A stretch of 52,667 bases of DNA, taken from the NCBI RefSeq assembly GCF_000711895.1, contig NZ_JONO01000038.1:1-52667 (forward strand). The letters run 5' to 3'. Every line of letters begins with the position of its first letter. Within the stretch, counting starts at the first letter, position 1. A model generated the notes under the pieces. That model worked only from the letters and a program-made list of their open reading frames with translations. It did no database searches and had not been told where the DNA came from. The translations under genes were made by a program, and so were the position numbers. The DNA is from Photorhabdus australis DSM 17609 (GTDB lineage Bacteria > Pseudomonadota > Gammaproteobacteria > Enterobacterales > Enterobacteriaceae). Positions 41,128-50,849 of this stretch are shown here, piece by piece.

Positions 41128-41778
41128 CTATTTTTTCTGTTTCTGTAATAATACATACGCTACTTGGGCTTGTATTTTATTACTTGATAACCATCCATTA
41201 AATATATTTCCTATTCCGCGTTGCTTATATTCAGAATCACAACTTGCTGATGTTCCTGTTACACCAAGCCCGTATGTTCCTCCACCTTCAGCTTTAGTCT
41301 TACACTTATGTTTAGTTGTAAAGTCACCATATAACCAACCTGCCTTTTCCGTCTTAAATTCAATAACAACACCTGGTTTTTTATTGGTTAGATAACCTTG
41401 TGAGTAAGTGAATTGAGGCGCAATTCCACAGAAACTGTTTTCTTGAACACAAGAAATTTTCTCGTTCCTATTCTTATCAAATGTTTGATATTCCTTTGTC
41501 TCCATTCCCCGATACCAGTACATCGATTTTTCTTCTACATTATCACTATTTGCAGTTTTACCACTCTTTAGCGTCAATTTATTCGGTGTGTTGTCTTTAA
41601 CTCTAAGAACACAATTTGTATATAAAGACATTACTTTAGTTTTTGCCATTCCGTTTGCCGTTATTGCATCTTTTACCTGATTTCTAAGATTCTCCGGATC
41701 TTTCATACATGCCATACTGACACTACTAATAGCTAATAAAAGCGGGGAAATAAGAAAAACTTTTTTATTTAAATTCAT
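41128..41778 (-). CDS. Small secreted cysteine-containing protein, family not recognised
   Basis: 216 residues with a clear Sec signal peptide (about 1-23, cleavage after SVSMA; the following Cys is not in a proper lipobox). The mature part has seven cysteines, suggesting disulphides and an exported location. A block beginning YWYRGMETKEYQTF (about residue 87), then CGIAPQFTYSQGY and VVIEFKTEKAGWLY, loosely recalls the Arg / S-x-S-like / beta-strand layout of ADP-ribosyltransferase toxins, but I cannot place a convincing Q/E-x-E motif, so this is only a speculation. The C-terminal part (GWLYGDFTTKHKC through GNIFNGWLSS) recurs in two decayed relatives at 42198-42477 and 42660-42747. The ATG at 41778 follows AAGGAGATAG. 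Monocistronic. Confidence 0.7.
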   Translation of the reverse strand: MNLNKKVFLISPLLLAISSVSMACMKDPENLRNQVKDAITANGMAKTKVMSLYTNCVLRVKDNTPNKLTLKSGKTANSDNVEEKSMYWYRGMETKEYQTFDKNRNEKISCVQENSFCGIAPQFTYSQGYLTNKKPGVVIEFKTEKAGWLYGDFTTKHKCKTKAEGGGTYGLGVTGTSASCDSEYKQRGIGNIFNGWLSSNKIQAQVAYVLLQKQKK

Positions 41779-41834
41779 ATCTATCTCCTTGGTCTATTTA
41801 TGTTTGTGGTACCTAATTAAATTGATTTCATTAT

Positions 41835-41961
41835 TATATCCGTTATCTTTCAAGTTGCTTCTTTGTTGGCTGCACTCACTCACCCCGGTCACATAGTTAT
41901 CTATGCTCCCGGGGATTCTCTCCCTTGCCGTCGCGATCCATCTTGAAATCTATTGGGTATA
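41835..41961 (-). repeat. ERIC element, full 127 bp
   Basis: Complete copy from TATATCCGTT to TTGGGTATA in the same orientation as those at 10408, 13878 and 50850. It lies about 60 bases upstream of the secreted-protein gene start, so it may sit within or upstream of its promoter. Confidence 0.9.
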
Positions 41962-42197
41962 TATATATTTATAAAAACACTTATTGCAGACAATATAAAA
42001 TTAATTAACCTACTGTATTAATCCACACTGTTATATTATCTGACCTAAATAAGGTAGATTATTTAATTAGAAAAAACAAAAACAAATTCCAGTATGATTA
42101 AATTAAAAAATATTTTATTAGAATATATATAAAACAATATAATAATGGTATAAAACAAAAAAACCAATAATTATATAATAACAGAACAGATTAAGGA

Positions 42198-42477
42198 TCA
42201 TTTCGGTATTGGTAATTGTACATAAGCAATTATTGTCTCTATTTTAACTGGTTATTTCTAATAACCATTTATTAAATTCATCCCCTACCCTATAACCTTT
42301 AGGCTCACAACTTGATTCATCTTTTATCAATGTACTTATTTCACCAATTCCATATGATTCCCCTCTTGATTCAACGTTAATTTCGCAGTTATGTTTAATT
42401 GTAAATTCATGATACAACCAGCCAGGTTCTGTTGTCCTAAATTCTATAACAAATTTTCTATCCTCTCTATCATCCAA
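42198..42477 (-). pseudogene. Decayed second copy of the small secreted protein (C-terminal part)
   Basis: A frame from a TTG at 42477 encodes FVIEFRTTEPGWLYHEFTIKHNC and then GDEFNKWLLEIT, clearly homologous to the C-terminal third of the intact protein at 41128-41778, and stops at 42244. Read one frame over, the DNA continues VKIETIIAYVQLPIPK to a stop at 42198-42200, matching the ending QVAYVLLQK of the intact copy. So there is a frameshift near 42250, and the N-terminal half with the signal peptide is missing (an in-frame stop lies just upstream). A pseudogene by both criteria. Confidence 0.75.
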
Positions 42478-42573
42478 TTGAAATTATGACTATCTATATG
42501 ATTCAAATAAATATTATCATGAATATTTATCTCCCAGTAATATTAGTAAGTTAACTGAAAATTTATTATCAAT

Positions 42574-42606
42574 AAAAAGCACCGAAGTTATAAACACTCG
42601 GCGCTA
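42574..42606 (-). terminator. Terminator-like hairpin after the third copy remnant
   Basis: On the minus strand GCGCCGA pairs with TCGGTGC (one G-U pair) and is followed by TTTTTATTG. The plus-strand sequence from AAAAAGCACCGAAGTTATAAA is a near duplicate of the hairpin at 43018-43050. Confidence 0.6.
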
Positions 42607-42659
42607 TTATTTCAACAAATCTCATTTAGAACTACATAATTACAGAACAGATATTAAAA

Positions 42660-42747
42660 CTATTTTGGTAACAGTACATACGAAATTACAGCGTCTATTT
42701 TGGCTGATTTTTCTGATAACCACCGATTAAAGACATTTCCTATTCAT
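42660..42747 (-). pseudogene. Third copy remnant of the small secreted protein (C-terminus only)
   Basis: The minus strand reads IGNVFNRWLSEKSAKIDAV and then ISYVLLPK with a stop at 42660-42662, matching GNIFNGWLSS and VAYVLLQK at the end of the intact protein. A stop codon immediately precedes this block and nothing recognisable lies upstream, so only about 27 codons remain. Confidence 0.65.
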
Positions 42748-43130
42748 AGTATAAACCATTTAATTAAATTATTTTGTTATTTACCAATTCAAATAAATGT
42801 AGATTATTAAATCAAAATAAGATAGTAAAGATATAAAAACCAAATAATTTCAATCATCTATATAATTAATAACCTGAGAATTTTTACAATATTATATATA
42901 TAATTAAACAATCACTCTCTTTTTATTCCATAATAATCTAAAAACCATTCATTCATTATTGCAATAACATCTCAAAAATGCGTAATAACCTATTAATAAT
43001 ATACTTTCATGGAAACTAAAAAAACACCGAAGTTATGAATATTCGGTGCTGAATTAAGCTAATGATTTACTTAGCATGGAAAATCTGTTTGAGTGCCAGA
43101 GCAGCTAAATATATTGAAGATGTAAACCTC
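42748..43130. other. AT-rich intergenic region before the permease gene
   Basis: About 380 bases of very AT-rich DNA without a recognisable gene. It holds a terminator hairpin at 43018-43050. A short minus-strand stretch at 43060-43130 could be read as coding (ending LAALALKQIFHAK) but I recognise no family. Confidence 0.5.
43018..43050 (-). terminator. Terminator downstream of the ast-permease cluster
   Basis: On the minus strand CACCGAA and TTCGGTG form a perfect 7-bp stem around TATTCATAAC, followed by TTTTTTTAG. It lies about 80 bases beyond the permease stop and likely ends that transcript. Its sequence is a near copy of the hairpin at 42574-42606. Confidence 0.8.
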
Positions 43131-44594
43131 TCACTTGACTATTGGACGAAAACCGTCTTTAGCTATCTGATAACCCTGTTCCTCCTGTGCTTCATTTTTC
43201 TTTTTCACGCGCCATAGAATACTTAACGCGATAAACCACAAAGGTGTACCACAGAGAGCTACCAACGTATCGGGATCAAAAACCATTATCACTACTGTGA
43301 GGATGAAAAAAATCAGCGTGATCCACGTCATCGGCACTCCCAAAGGCATCTTAAATATTGATCGTTTATGCAATTCAGGATGGTGTTTACGATAGGCTAA
43401 ATAGGCCACCAATATCATACACCAGCTATAAATCACCATAATAGAGGCAACCGTTGACACAATAGTAAATAATCGCATGACATCCGGTACGATAAATAAA
43501 AGGGATGTGCCAACTATCATACAGAAACAGGAGAATATCAGACTATGTACCGGAATCGCGGTATTACGGGAAAGAATTTTAAATTTCCAATGGGCATTTC
43601 TTTCCGTTGATAACCCATAAAGCATACGTGTACAAGCATATAATCCACTATTAGCAGAAGACATTGCCGACGTTAATGCAACAAAGTTAACAATTGCGGC
43701 AGCCGCTGGCAGACCAGCCAAGGCAAATAATGTCACAAAAGGGCTGGTTTCAGATGAAATACGTCCCCAGGAAGTCACAGCAATAATGCTTAGCATTGAG
43801 AAAATATAGAAGATAAAAATTCTCATCGGAATCTTATTAATGGCTTTTGGCAATATCTTTTCTGGATCTTTTGTTTCTGCTGTCATAGTGCCAACAAGTT
43901 CAACCCCGGTAAAAGAAAAAATCGCAATCTGAAAACCGGCAAAAAAACCAAAAATACCATTCGGCAAGAATACTGATGGATCAGTCAGATTATTAATAGA
44001 TGCCGTCATACCATCTGGTGATTTCCAACCTATCATCACCATACCGATACCCACAATAATTAACGCTAAAATCGCAATGACTTTAATAATCGCAAACCAA
44101 AATTCAGCCTCACCGAATAACCGAACAGAAAGAAGATTACACGTACAAAGTAAACCCAAGGTTAGAAATGCAGGCACCCAAAGAGAAACGCCGGGAAACC
44201 AATATTGAATGTATCCGCCACAAACTACCACATCAGCAATACAGGATACAATCCAACTCATCCAGTAAGTCCAGCCGAGAAAAAAACTCGCTTTCGTCCC
44301 TAAATAATCAGACACGAAATCAGCAAAAGAGCGATAATTCAATTTAGTGAGAAGTAATTCTCCCATAGCTCGCATCACCATATACACAAAAAAACCGACA
44401 ACAGCATAGGTAATAACGATTGATGTTCCTGATACGGCAATAGTTTTGCCCGATCCCATAAATAGTCCAGTACCAATAGCACCGCCAATAGAAATCATTT
44501 GAATATGACGTGCACTCAGACCTCTATGAAGCTTTTGCGAATCAGTAAACTTTTCTGCCGAAAGGTTTTGTTGAATTTTATTATTTTTTATCAT
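43131..44594 (-). CDS. CycA-like amino-acid permease (AAT family)
   Basis: Inner-membrane proton symporter of the amino acid transporter (APC) superfamily. 487 residues, about 12 helices. It closely tracks E. coli CycA (D-serine/D-alanine/glycine transporter): RHIQMISIGGAIGTGLFMGSGKTI (about residues 28-51), VMRAMGELLL, GFFAGFQIAIFSFTGVELVGT (about 215-235), AETKDPEKILPKAINKIP and TSAMSSANSGLYACTRMLYGL (about 307-327). Located 97 bases after astE on the same strand, so its substrate may instead be arginine, ornithine or another AST-related amino acid; the sequence alone cannot decide. A perfect hairpin lies between astE and this gene. cycA would be the best symbol by similarity. Confidence 0.85.
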   Translation of the reverse strand: MIKNNKIQQNLSAEKFTDSQKLHRGLSARHIQMISIGGAIGTGLFMGSGKTIAVSGTSIVITYAVVGFFVYMVMRAMGELLLTKLNYRSFADFVSDYLGTKASFFLGWTYWMSWIVSCIADVVVCGGYIQYWFPGVSLWVPAFLTLGLLCTCNLLSVRLFGEAEFWFAIIKVIAILALIIVGIGMVMIGWKSPDGMTASINNLTDPSVFLPNGIFGFFAGFQIAIFSFTGVELVGTMTAETKDPEKILPKAINKIPMRIFIFYIFSMLSIIAVTSWGRISSETSPFVTLFALAGLPAAAAIVNFVALTSAMSSANSGLYACTRMLYGLSTERNAHWKFKILSRNTAIPVHSLIFSCFCMIVGTSLLFIVPDVMRLFTIVSTVASIMVIYSWCMILVAYLAYRKHHPELHKRSIFKMPLGVPMTWITLIFFILTVVIMVFDPDTLVALCGTPLWFIALSILWRVKKKNEAQEEQGYQIAKDGFRPIVK

Positions 44595-44638
44595 GATAAT
44601 ACCCGTCCGTCATTAAAGCGAAGAAGCACACTGCTAAA

Positions 44639-44677
44639 TTCTTTCTGAAGAAGAAAATGCCACTGCTTCAGAAAGAA
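44639..44677 (-). terminator. Perfect hairpin between astE and the permease gene
   Basis: TTCTTTCTGAAG (44639-44650) and CTTCAGAAAGAA (44666-44677) form a perfect 12-bp stem just after the astE stop. On the minus strand it is followed by TTTAGC, a weak U-run. It may partly terminate the ast transcript or protect its 3' end. Confidence 0.55.
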
Positions 44678-44691
44678 AATGTCGTAATATT

Positions 44692-45684
44692 TTATTTAGT
44701 TATTTTTTTATTTAGAGCAAGTAACAATCCCGCCCGTAATCCATTAGCAACCTCAGCATTAGGAAATAATATAAAGTTTACTGAGGATGTTATTTTCCAA
44801 TGGCAGTCCCGTTGGCTGGCAATTTCAAACCCTTCAGGTAATTCAGTGAAATTCATGGTATCAACCGGTATATGGAGTTGAAAACTGTCATCACTCTTAA
44901 TAATCGAATCAACCACCCGGTAATGTTTCAGCTCAGGTTTAGTGCGTGCAGTTATTTGCGAAGAAACAATTAAGCCACGAAGAGCCTCAATGATTTTCTG
45001 AAATCTTTTTAAATCATTTTTACCAAAAGGCATTACTTTGCCAATTTCCATCGTGCAACTGTCTGCACCAAAATTCTCCCCAAGGAAGTGACTGAAAGTC
45101 CCGCCTTTTTCTTTGTGATAGACCAGTGCCTCAATATCGCTGTCACTCAACCATTGCATAAACTCAGCAGAAAAGGGACGGCCCTGAGCAGGTAATAACG
45201 CAAATTGCTCATGATGAGAAGCCCGTATCGCTGTATGTAAATCAATATGCCAGCGAATATTTGTCGAAGACACCGAAGGTTCAGCAAAAAAACGCCTCAC
45301 AACATTTTCCAATTCAGCCGCTCGTGACCGCTCATTTCCCTGCGGGAAATCCAGATAACGACCACCAAACATTCGGTTTAAATCATTATGTAAATAACGC
45401 CGATTCGCACGCATAGCGGGCAAGTTACCGAAGATGATTAACAAATTATTTTCTAGTGTTAACGTACCATCAGCCAACTGTGATAATAACTGAATCAATA
45501 TTTCAATAGGTGCCGTTTCATTACCATGAATACCCACAGAAATAACCAGAGATCGACTTTTCCTTTCATAAGGAATAAGTTGCAATACACCTTCTGCCAA
45601 CCAACTCGCACTTATTGTTTCCGGAAATGTCAAACTATCGGCAAGTTTCTTTTCAAACAATAACGTTAACAGATCCATATCCAC
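44692..45684 (-). CDS. astE: Succinylglutamate desuccinylase AstE
   Basis: Zinc-dependent deacylase that splits N-succinylglutamate into succinate and glutamate, the last step of the arginine succinyltransferase pathway. 330 residues (E. coli 322). Metal and catalytic motifs: VGIHGNETAPIEIL (His and Glu zinc ligands, about residues 52-65), NRMFGGRY, RWHIDLHTAIR (third ligand His, about 144-154) and CTMEIGKVMPFG (catalytic Glu, about 211-222). The ATG at 45684 lies six bases after the astB stop. Confidence 0.95.
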   Translation of the reverse strand: MDMDLLTLLFEKKLADSLTFPETISASWLAEGVLQLIPYERKSRSLVISVGIHGNETAPIEILIQLLSQLADGTLTLENNLLIIFGNLPAMRANRRYLHNDLNRMFGGRYLDFPQGNERSRAAELENVVRRFFAEPSVSSTNIRWHIDLHTAIRASHHEQFALLPAQGRPFSAEFMQWLSDSDIEALVYHKEKGGTFSHFLGENFGADSCTMEIGKVMPFGKNDLKRFQKIIEALRGLIVSSQITARTKPELKHYRVVDSIIKSDDSFQLHIPVDTMNFTELPEGFEIASQRDCHWKITSSVNFILFPNAEVANGLRAGLLLALNKKITK

Positions 45685-45690
45685 TCCAAT

Positions 45691-47034
45691 TTAGCGTTGA
45701 AATTCATAGATCGATCCTAAATCTAGAATCTGCGTCAGCTCATCCAGAGCGGTATAAACTTCACGAAGTAATTGGGGATCGACCAGATCGCTGGAACATA
45801 ATTCATCACGATAATGCTGTTCTATCCATTTGGTCAGACGATCATAAAGCTGGGTATTCATCAATGTTGCAGAATTGACCGCACGGAATTCAGCATCATT
45901 TAACACAACCCTCAGACGTAAACATGCCGGTCCGCCGCCATTACGCATACTTTCCCGAAGATCAAAAACACAGACGTCATTAATAGGTGAAGAGGCTTGC
46001 GCAATCAGTGACTGCAAATAGGTCCAAACGGCGACATTTTGGCGGCACTCTTCAGGAACAACGATCATCATTTTTCCATCAGTTTTACTCAGTAACTGAC
46101 TATTAAAGAGATAAGAATCAACCGCATCTTTAATACTTACCCGCTCTGAAGGTACTTCAATCGCGACAAAATCATGTCCCAATCGCGCCATCTTCTGCTC
46201 AATTTCTGTCAGAATTTGATCCTGATTAAGGTAAGCATGCTGATGATGAAAGAGGACATTTCGATTGCTAACCGCGATCACATCATTGTGAAAAACACCG
46301 CTATCAATAGCGACTGGCTTTTGTTGCACGAAGACGGTTTGTGCCGGATTAAGTTGATGCAGCCGTGCAACCGCTTCACTGGCTTCCCGTGTTTGCCGCG
46401 CGGGATAAAGCTGAGGCACTGGACCACCACGCAGCACGCTACGCCCATAAACAAATACCTGCACACCGGGCGTATGATAGTCACCACAGAGACGATTATG
46501 GTTTGCCGCCCCTTCATCACCAAAGTCTTCATGTTGTGGAAGGGCACGATGATGCACAAAGTAGTTTTTATCAGCAAAAGTGGCTTTTAGTGCAGCTGAT
46601 GTTGTTTCTGTCTCCAGCGAACGATGCAGTTTATTATTTAAATTTGCTACCGTGAAATGCACTCGCTGGTCGGCACTATCCGCCGAAGGTGATACGGTTG
46701 CTGCATTTGCTGTCCACATTGATGACGCAGAACTCAGCTTTGATAACAATACGGGAGAATATTGAGCCGCTTTCTGGAGTACTTGCTCATCACTGCCTGC
46801 AAAACCTAAATGACGCAAAGCCGGGATATTAGGGCGTTGTTGCGGCGGAAGCACCCCCTGAATAAACCCTGCATCAGCCAGCGACTTCATTTTCATCAAC
46901 CCTTGAAGCGCCGCTTTACGTGGGTTAGATACGCTATCTCTATTATAGACAGAAGCCTTGTTGCCCACTGAAAGCCCCGCGTAATGATGGGTCAGACCGA
47001 CCAACCCATCAAAATTTGCTTCAAAACCAGACAT
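45691..47034 (-). CDS. astB: N-succinylarginine dihydrolase AstB
   Basis: Hydrolyses N-succinylarginine to succinylornithine, carbon dioxide and two ammonia; pentein-fold enzyme. 447 residues, as in E. coli. Visible features: [19 protein letters not shown] (residues 6-24), [43 protein letters not shown] (catalytic His region, about 240-256), [22 protein letters not shown] (about 325-346) and [18 protein letters not shown] (catalytic Cys, about 365-383). Located between astD and astE. Confidence 0.96.
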   Translation of the reverse strand: MSGFEANFDGLVGLTHHYAGLSVGNKASVYNRDSVSNPRKAALQGLMKMKSLADAGFIQGVLPPQQRPNIPALRHLGFAGSDEQVLQKAAQYSPVLLSKLSSASSMWTANAATVSPSADSADQRVHFTVANLNNKLHRSLETETTSAALKATFADKNYFVHHRALPQHEDFGDEGAANHNRLCGDYHTPGVQVFVYGRSVLRGGPVPQLYPARQTREASEAVARLHQLNPAQTVFVQQKPVAIDSGVFHNDVIAVSNRNVLFHHQHAYLNQDQILTEIEQKMARLGHDFVAIEVPSERVSIKDAVDSYLFNSQLLSKTDGKMMIVVPEECRQNVAVWTYLQSLIAQASSPINDVCVFDLRESMRNGGGPACLRLRVVLNDAEFRAVNSATLMNTQLYDRLTKWIEQHYRDELCSSDLVDPQLLREVYTALDELTQILDLGSIYEFQR

Positions 47035-47061
47035 AGATACCTCTGGAAAAATGGTATTAAA

Positions 47062-48537
47062 TTAATCAGGGAAATGAATTCCCGGCGAAAGCGTTTCAGG
47101 TAAAAAAAGTTCATCGGAAACAAGGGATGCCATCGGCCAGGCACAGTAATCAGCAGCATAATAAGCGCTGGGTCGGAAGTTCCCTGATGCACCAATACCA
47201 CCGAAAGGTGCTTTACTCGACGCCCCTGTCAATGGTTTATTCCAGTTCACAATTCCAGCTCGCGCATCTTCTGATAAGCGCTGGAACAGTGCAGCATCCG
47301 GCGAAATTAAACCGATAGCCAATCCGAATCGGGTGTTATTGGCGATAGCCAATGCTTCATCAAATGTGTCATAACGCATCAGCGTAAGCAGTGGCCCGAA
47401 ATACTCTTCATCAGGGACATCAGCTATTTGGCTAACATCAATGATTCCTGGGGTCAGCAGTGTTGATTGTGGATTGCATTGCTCCAGCGCAACTAGAGAG
47501 ATACCACCGAGTTTTTGTAGCCGATCTTGCGCTTCCAATAGATTTTGCACAGCCTGTAGAGAAATGACTCCGCCGATAAAGGGTTGAGGTTGAGCATCCC
47601 AGTGGGATGGCACGATCCGCTTTGTCACCTCCACCAAACGCTTAATCACCGTATCTCCATGTGCGCCATTTTTCACCAACAATCTGCGAGCACAGGTACA
47701 GCGTTGACCGGCAGAGATAAATGCTGATTGCACAATGGTGTAAACAGCGGCATCAATATCGTCGCAAGCATCGACAATCAGTGCGTTATTTCCCCCCATT
47801 TCAAGCGCCAATATCTTCTCTGGCTGACCGCCAAGCACTCGGTGAAAATGAAAGCCAGTATTGGCACTCCCGGTAAACAGCACGCCATCAATCTGTTTAT
47901 CCTCCAGCAATGCGGTACCTGTATTGCGCGCTCCCTGAACCAGATTGAGCACCCCCGCGGGTAAACCAGCTTTTTCCCACAGTTTCACGGTTTCTTCAGC
48001 AGTCATCGGAGTCAATTCACTCGGTTTAAACACCAACGTATTACCCGCAATCAATGCCGGAATAATATGACCATTAGGTAAGTGCCCAGGAAAGTTATAC
48101 GGACCAAAAACCGCCATGACACCATGAGGTCGATGACGCAATAACGCCCGACCATCTGGCATAATGGTTTCCGATTCTCCCGTGCGCTGTTCCCATGCTT
48201 CGATGGAAATAGCCACTTTACCTATCATGGATTGTATTTCGGTACGAGTTTCCCATAAGGGTTTACTGGTTTCTTGACTGATAACACGGGCAAGGGCTTC
48301 TTTCTGTTCATTCAGCAAGGCTGCAAACGCCTGGACGACGTTAATTCGTTCACTGGCCGGCAAATGTGACCAGGCATAAAACGCCTCGCGGGCAGACTGA
48401 CAAGCGGCTCTGACTTGAGCAGCATCAGCGCTGTTAGCTTGCCACAGAATTTGTTGATCTACTGGTGAGAATTTGGTCATTGACTCACCCAGCCCTTCGA
48501 TCCACCTTCCCCCAATGTAATGTGCTTTATAATTCAT
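47062..48537 (-). CDS. astD: Succinylglutamate semialdehyde dehydrogenase AstD
   Basis: NAD-dependent aldehyde dehydrogenase oxidising succinylglutamate semialdehyde to succinylglutamate. 491 residues (E. coli 492). Key parts: [38 protein letters not shown] (about residues 145-182), [11 protein letters not shown], the general-base Glu in [12 protein letters not shown] (about 245-256) and the nucleophilic Cys in [14 protein letters not shown] (about 272-285). It begins after a three-base gap from astA and is followed by astB. Confidence 0.96.
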   Translation of the reverse strand: MNYKAHYIGGRWIEGLGESMTKFSPVDQQILWQANSADAAQVRAACQSAREAFYAWSHLPASERINVVQAFAALLNEQKEALARVISQETSKPLWETRTEIQSMIGKVAISIEAWEQRTGESETIMPDGRALLRHRPHGVMAVFGPYNFPGHLPNGHIIPALIAGNTLVFKPSELTPMTAEETVKLWEKAGLPAGVLNLVQGARNTGTALLEDKQIDGVLFTGSANTGFHFHRVLGGQPEKILALEMGGNNALIVDACDDIDAAVYTIVQSAFISAGQRCTCARRLLVKNGAHGDTVIKRLVEVTKRIVPSHWDAQPQPFIGGVISLQAVQNLLEAQDRLQKLGGISLVALEQCNPQSTLLTPGIIDVSQIADVPDEEYFGPLLTLMRYDTFDEALAIANNTRFGLAIGLISPDAALFQRLSEDARAGIVNWNKPLTGASSKAPFGGIGASGNFRPSAYYAADYCAWPMASLVSDELFLPETLSPGIHFPD

Positions 48538-48540
48538 ATA

Positions 48541-49572
48541 TTAGTTTTCCTTTGGAAAGAGACTGACGAGTCGCACCTGCTCCCCATCACTGACCTGCAA
48601 TGCATCCATTTCAACGGAGGTTAAAAGAAGTTCATTGCTATCATCGGCAACATTCAATAAGAGCGATCGAAATTCATGAAAGTGCTGATTGGCAACGATG
48701 CAAGGAACGCCGTTGCTTCGGATCACTGACTTAACTTTACTGACAGAAACAAGCCGACTCTCTTTTACTGCGCGTATCCGGTCTATCTCAGCCTGTAGTA
48801 AAGCGCCTGCATCAAAAATATCTATATGGCCTTGATAGGAAAAACCTTCTTTCTCAAGAATCGCTCGGGCCGGAACCGTTTTCTCATGAACTTGCCCGAT
48901 CACCTTCTGCGCCTCAGCAGGCAATAGGGATATATAAACAGGATGAAGGGGCATCAGTTCTGCAATAAAGGTCTTCGAGCCAATACCAGTTAAGTAATCT
49001 GCCTGAGAAAAAGGAATGCCAAAAAAATGTTGGCCCAGCGAGTTCCAGAAAGGTGAATTTCCTTGTTCATCGGCAACGCCACGCATTTCAGCGAATATGA
49101 TTTTAGAAAAAAGATCCCTAAATGCGGCGATAAAAAGGAAACGCGCTTTAGAGAGAAATGTCCCATTTTTTTCTTTTTGATATTCCGGGTCCAGGAACAA
49201 GGTACATAATTCGCTGTTACCCGTCTGATCCTGTTCCAACGTTAACGCTTCAATAGCCTTATAAACGCCCAGCTCACGTGATGAGCGAATTGTTCTTTGT
49301 ACCCGAAAGTTATAAAACGGCTCTTCCAGCCCTACCGCAGCTTCTATGGCACTGACGCCCACTACGCGATTCTCACGGGTATCTTCCAATACAAAAAGGA
49401 ATCCCTGCTGAGCTCTGGTCAGTTTTCCGTCAAAAGTATCGACGCTACGTGTAACACGTGAACGTAATTGATCCAAGTTATTTGGCAAAGATGTCAGACC
49501 TATACCCGCACGCTCAGATAGAGCCTGAATGCCCTTTAAGTCACTATGCCGGACAGTTCGGAAAAGCATCAT
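48541..49572 (-). CDS. astA: Arginine N-succinyltransferase AstA
   Basis: First enzyme of the AST pathway: transfers succinyl from succinyl-CoA to the alpha-amino group of arginine. 343 residues (E. coli 344). The family pattern is clear: MMLFRTVRHSDLKGIQALSERAGIGLTSLPNN at the start, FVLEDTRENRVVGVSAIEAAVG (about 80-101), CTLFLDPEYQKEKNGTFLSKARFLFIA (about 125-151), FAEMRGVADEQGNSPFWNSLGQHFF (about 160-184) and HIDIFDAGALLQAEIDRIRAVKES. It lies 21 bases after astC. Confidence 0.95.
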   Translation of the reverse strand: MMLFRTVRHSDLKGIQALSERAGIGLTSLPNNLDQLRSRVTRSVDTFDGKLTRAQQGFLFVLEDTRENRVVGVSAIEAAVGLEEPFYNFRVQRTIRSSRELGVYKAIEALTLEQDQTGNSELCTLFLDPEYQKEKNGTFLSKARFLFIAAFRDLFSKIIFAEMRGVADEQGNSPFWNSLGQHFFGIPFSQADYLTGIGSKTFIAELMPLHPVYISLLPAEAQKVIGQVHEKTVPARAILEKEGFSYQGHIDIFDAGALLQAEIDRIRAVKESRLVSVSKVKSVIRSNGVPCIVANQHFHEFRSLLLNVADDSNELLLTSVEMDALQVSDGEQVRLVSLFPKEN

Positions 49573-49593
49573 AACGTCACCTTCAATTTACTA

Positions 49594-50802
49594 TTAACCG
49601 ACAAACCGCATGATGGCACTTTCAAGACGAATCAGACCTTCATCAATATCAGCAAATTCAATGTTTAATGCAGGAGCAAAGCGCAATACATCTGGGCCGG
49701 CAATCAACGCAATCAACCCCTCTTCTGCTGCAATATTGGTCAACTGTTTCGCTTTACCCTGCCAACTCTTATTCAATTCAGCCCCTAAAAGTAGCCCTTT
49801 GCCCCGCAGGCAATGGAATATTTGATAACGCTGGTTGAGTTTAGATAATCTATCCATAAAATAATCATGACGCTGTTGAACTCCGGCAAGAAGCTCTGGT
49901 TGATTAACAATGGAAAGCACTTTATTAGCGACTGCCGCTGCCAGAGGATTACCACCAAAAGTCGTCCCATGCGTGCCGGGCTGAAAAGCTTCTGCAATAT
50001 GTTGTTTCGTTAACATAGCACCAATAGGAAAACCACCACCAAGACCTTTCGCACTGGTCAGAATATCAGGCTCCACGCCACACTCCTGATAAGCATACAG
50101 GTACCCGGTACGACCTACTCCCGTTTGGATTTCATCGAAAATAAGTAATGCTTGAAAGCGATCACATAAGGTACGTAATTCCTGCAAAAATTCAGGATCA
50201 GCTGGAATAACCCCACCTTCACCAATAATAGGTTCAACAATAATCGCACAAGTATTTTCGGAAATATGTTCTCTGATTGCAGATAAATCGTTATAAGGCA
50301 GATGAGTAATTTCTTGCGGAAGAGGTGCATAATCTTGTGAATATTTTGGTTGTCCTCCTACTGTTACGGTAAATAATGTCCTGCCATGAAAAGAGTCTTT
50401 AAATGAGATAATCTCGTTTTTATTTTTTCCATATTTATCAGCAGAATATTTCCTGGCGAGTTTTAATGCTGCCTCATTAGCTTCTGCGCCTGAATTACAG
50501 AAAAATACCTTATCAGCAAAAGTATTTTCCACAAGTCTTTTTGCTAATTTAAGAACTGGCTCATTCGTGTAACCATTTCCTATATGCCATATTTTTTCGA
50601 CCTGAGAAATTAGCTCATCCTTTAATTCAGGATAGGCATGTCCTAATGAGTTAACCGCAATTCCACCAGCAAAATCAATATATTCCTTTCCATCCTGATC
50701 CCATACTTTCGAGCCTTTAGCTTGAACAGGTATGAACTTAGCCGGAGAGAAACAAGGTACCATATAGTGATCAAACCAACTTCTCTGAATATTTTCTAAC
50801 AT
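49594..50802 (-). CDS. astC: Succinylornithine transaminase AstC
   Basis: PLP-dependent aminotransferase (fold type I, class III) converting N2-succinylornithine to its semialdehyde; closely related to ArgD. 402 residues (E. coli AstC 406). Features: [20 protein letters not shown] (about residues 42-61), [21 protein letters not shown] (about 100-120), [46 protein letters not shown] (PLP Asp, about 220-240) and the Schiff-base Lys in [17 protein letters not shown] (about 252). First gene of the astCADBE operon, so AstC rather than ArgD is favoured by context. Confidence 0.95.
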   Translation of the reverse strand: MLENIQRSWFDHYMVPCFSPAKFIPVQAKGSKVWDQDGKEYIDFAGGIAVNSLGHAYPELKDELISQVEKIWHIGNGYTNEPVLKLAKRLVENTFADKVFFCNSGAEANEAALKLARKYSADKYGKNKNEIISFKDSFHGRTLFTVTVGGQPKYSQDYAPLPQEITHLPYNDLSAIREHISENTCAIIVEPIIGEGGVIPADPEFLQELRTLCDRFQALLIFDEIQTGVGRTGYLYAYQECGVEPDILTSAKGLGGGFPIGAMLTKQHIAEAFQPGTHGTTFGGNPLAAAVANKVLSIVNQPELLAGVQQRHDYFMDRLSKLNQRYQIFHCLRGKGLLLGAELNKSWQGKAKQLTNIAAEEGLIALIAGPDVLRFAPALNIEFADIDEGLIRLESAIMRFVG

Positions 50803-50849
50803 AGATCATTTCCCCTTAAAATAGAGAGCGTCTGAACGAAACAAAGTAA

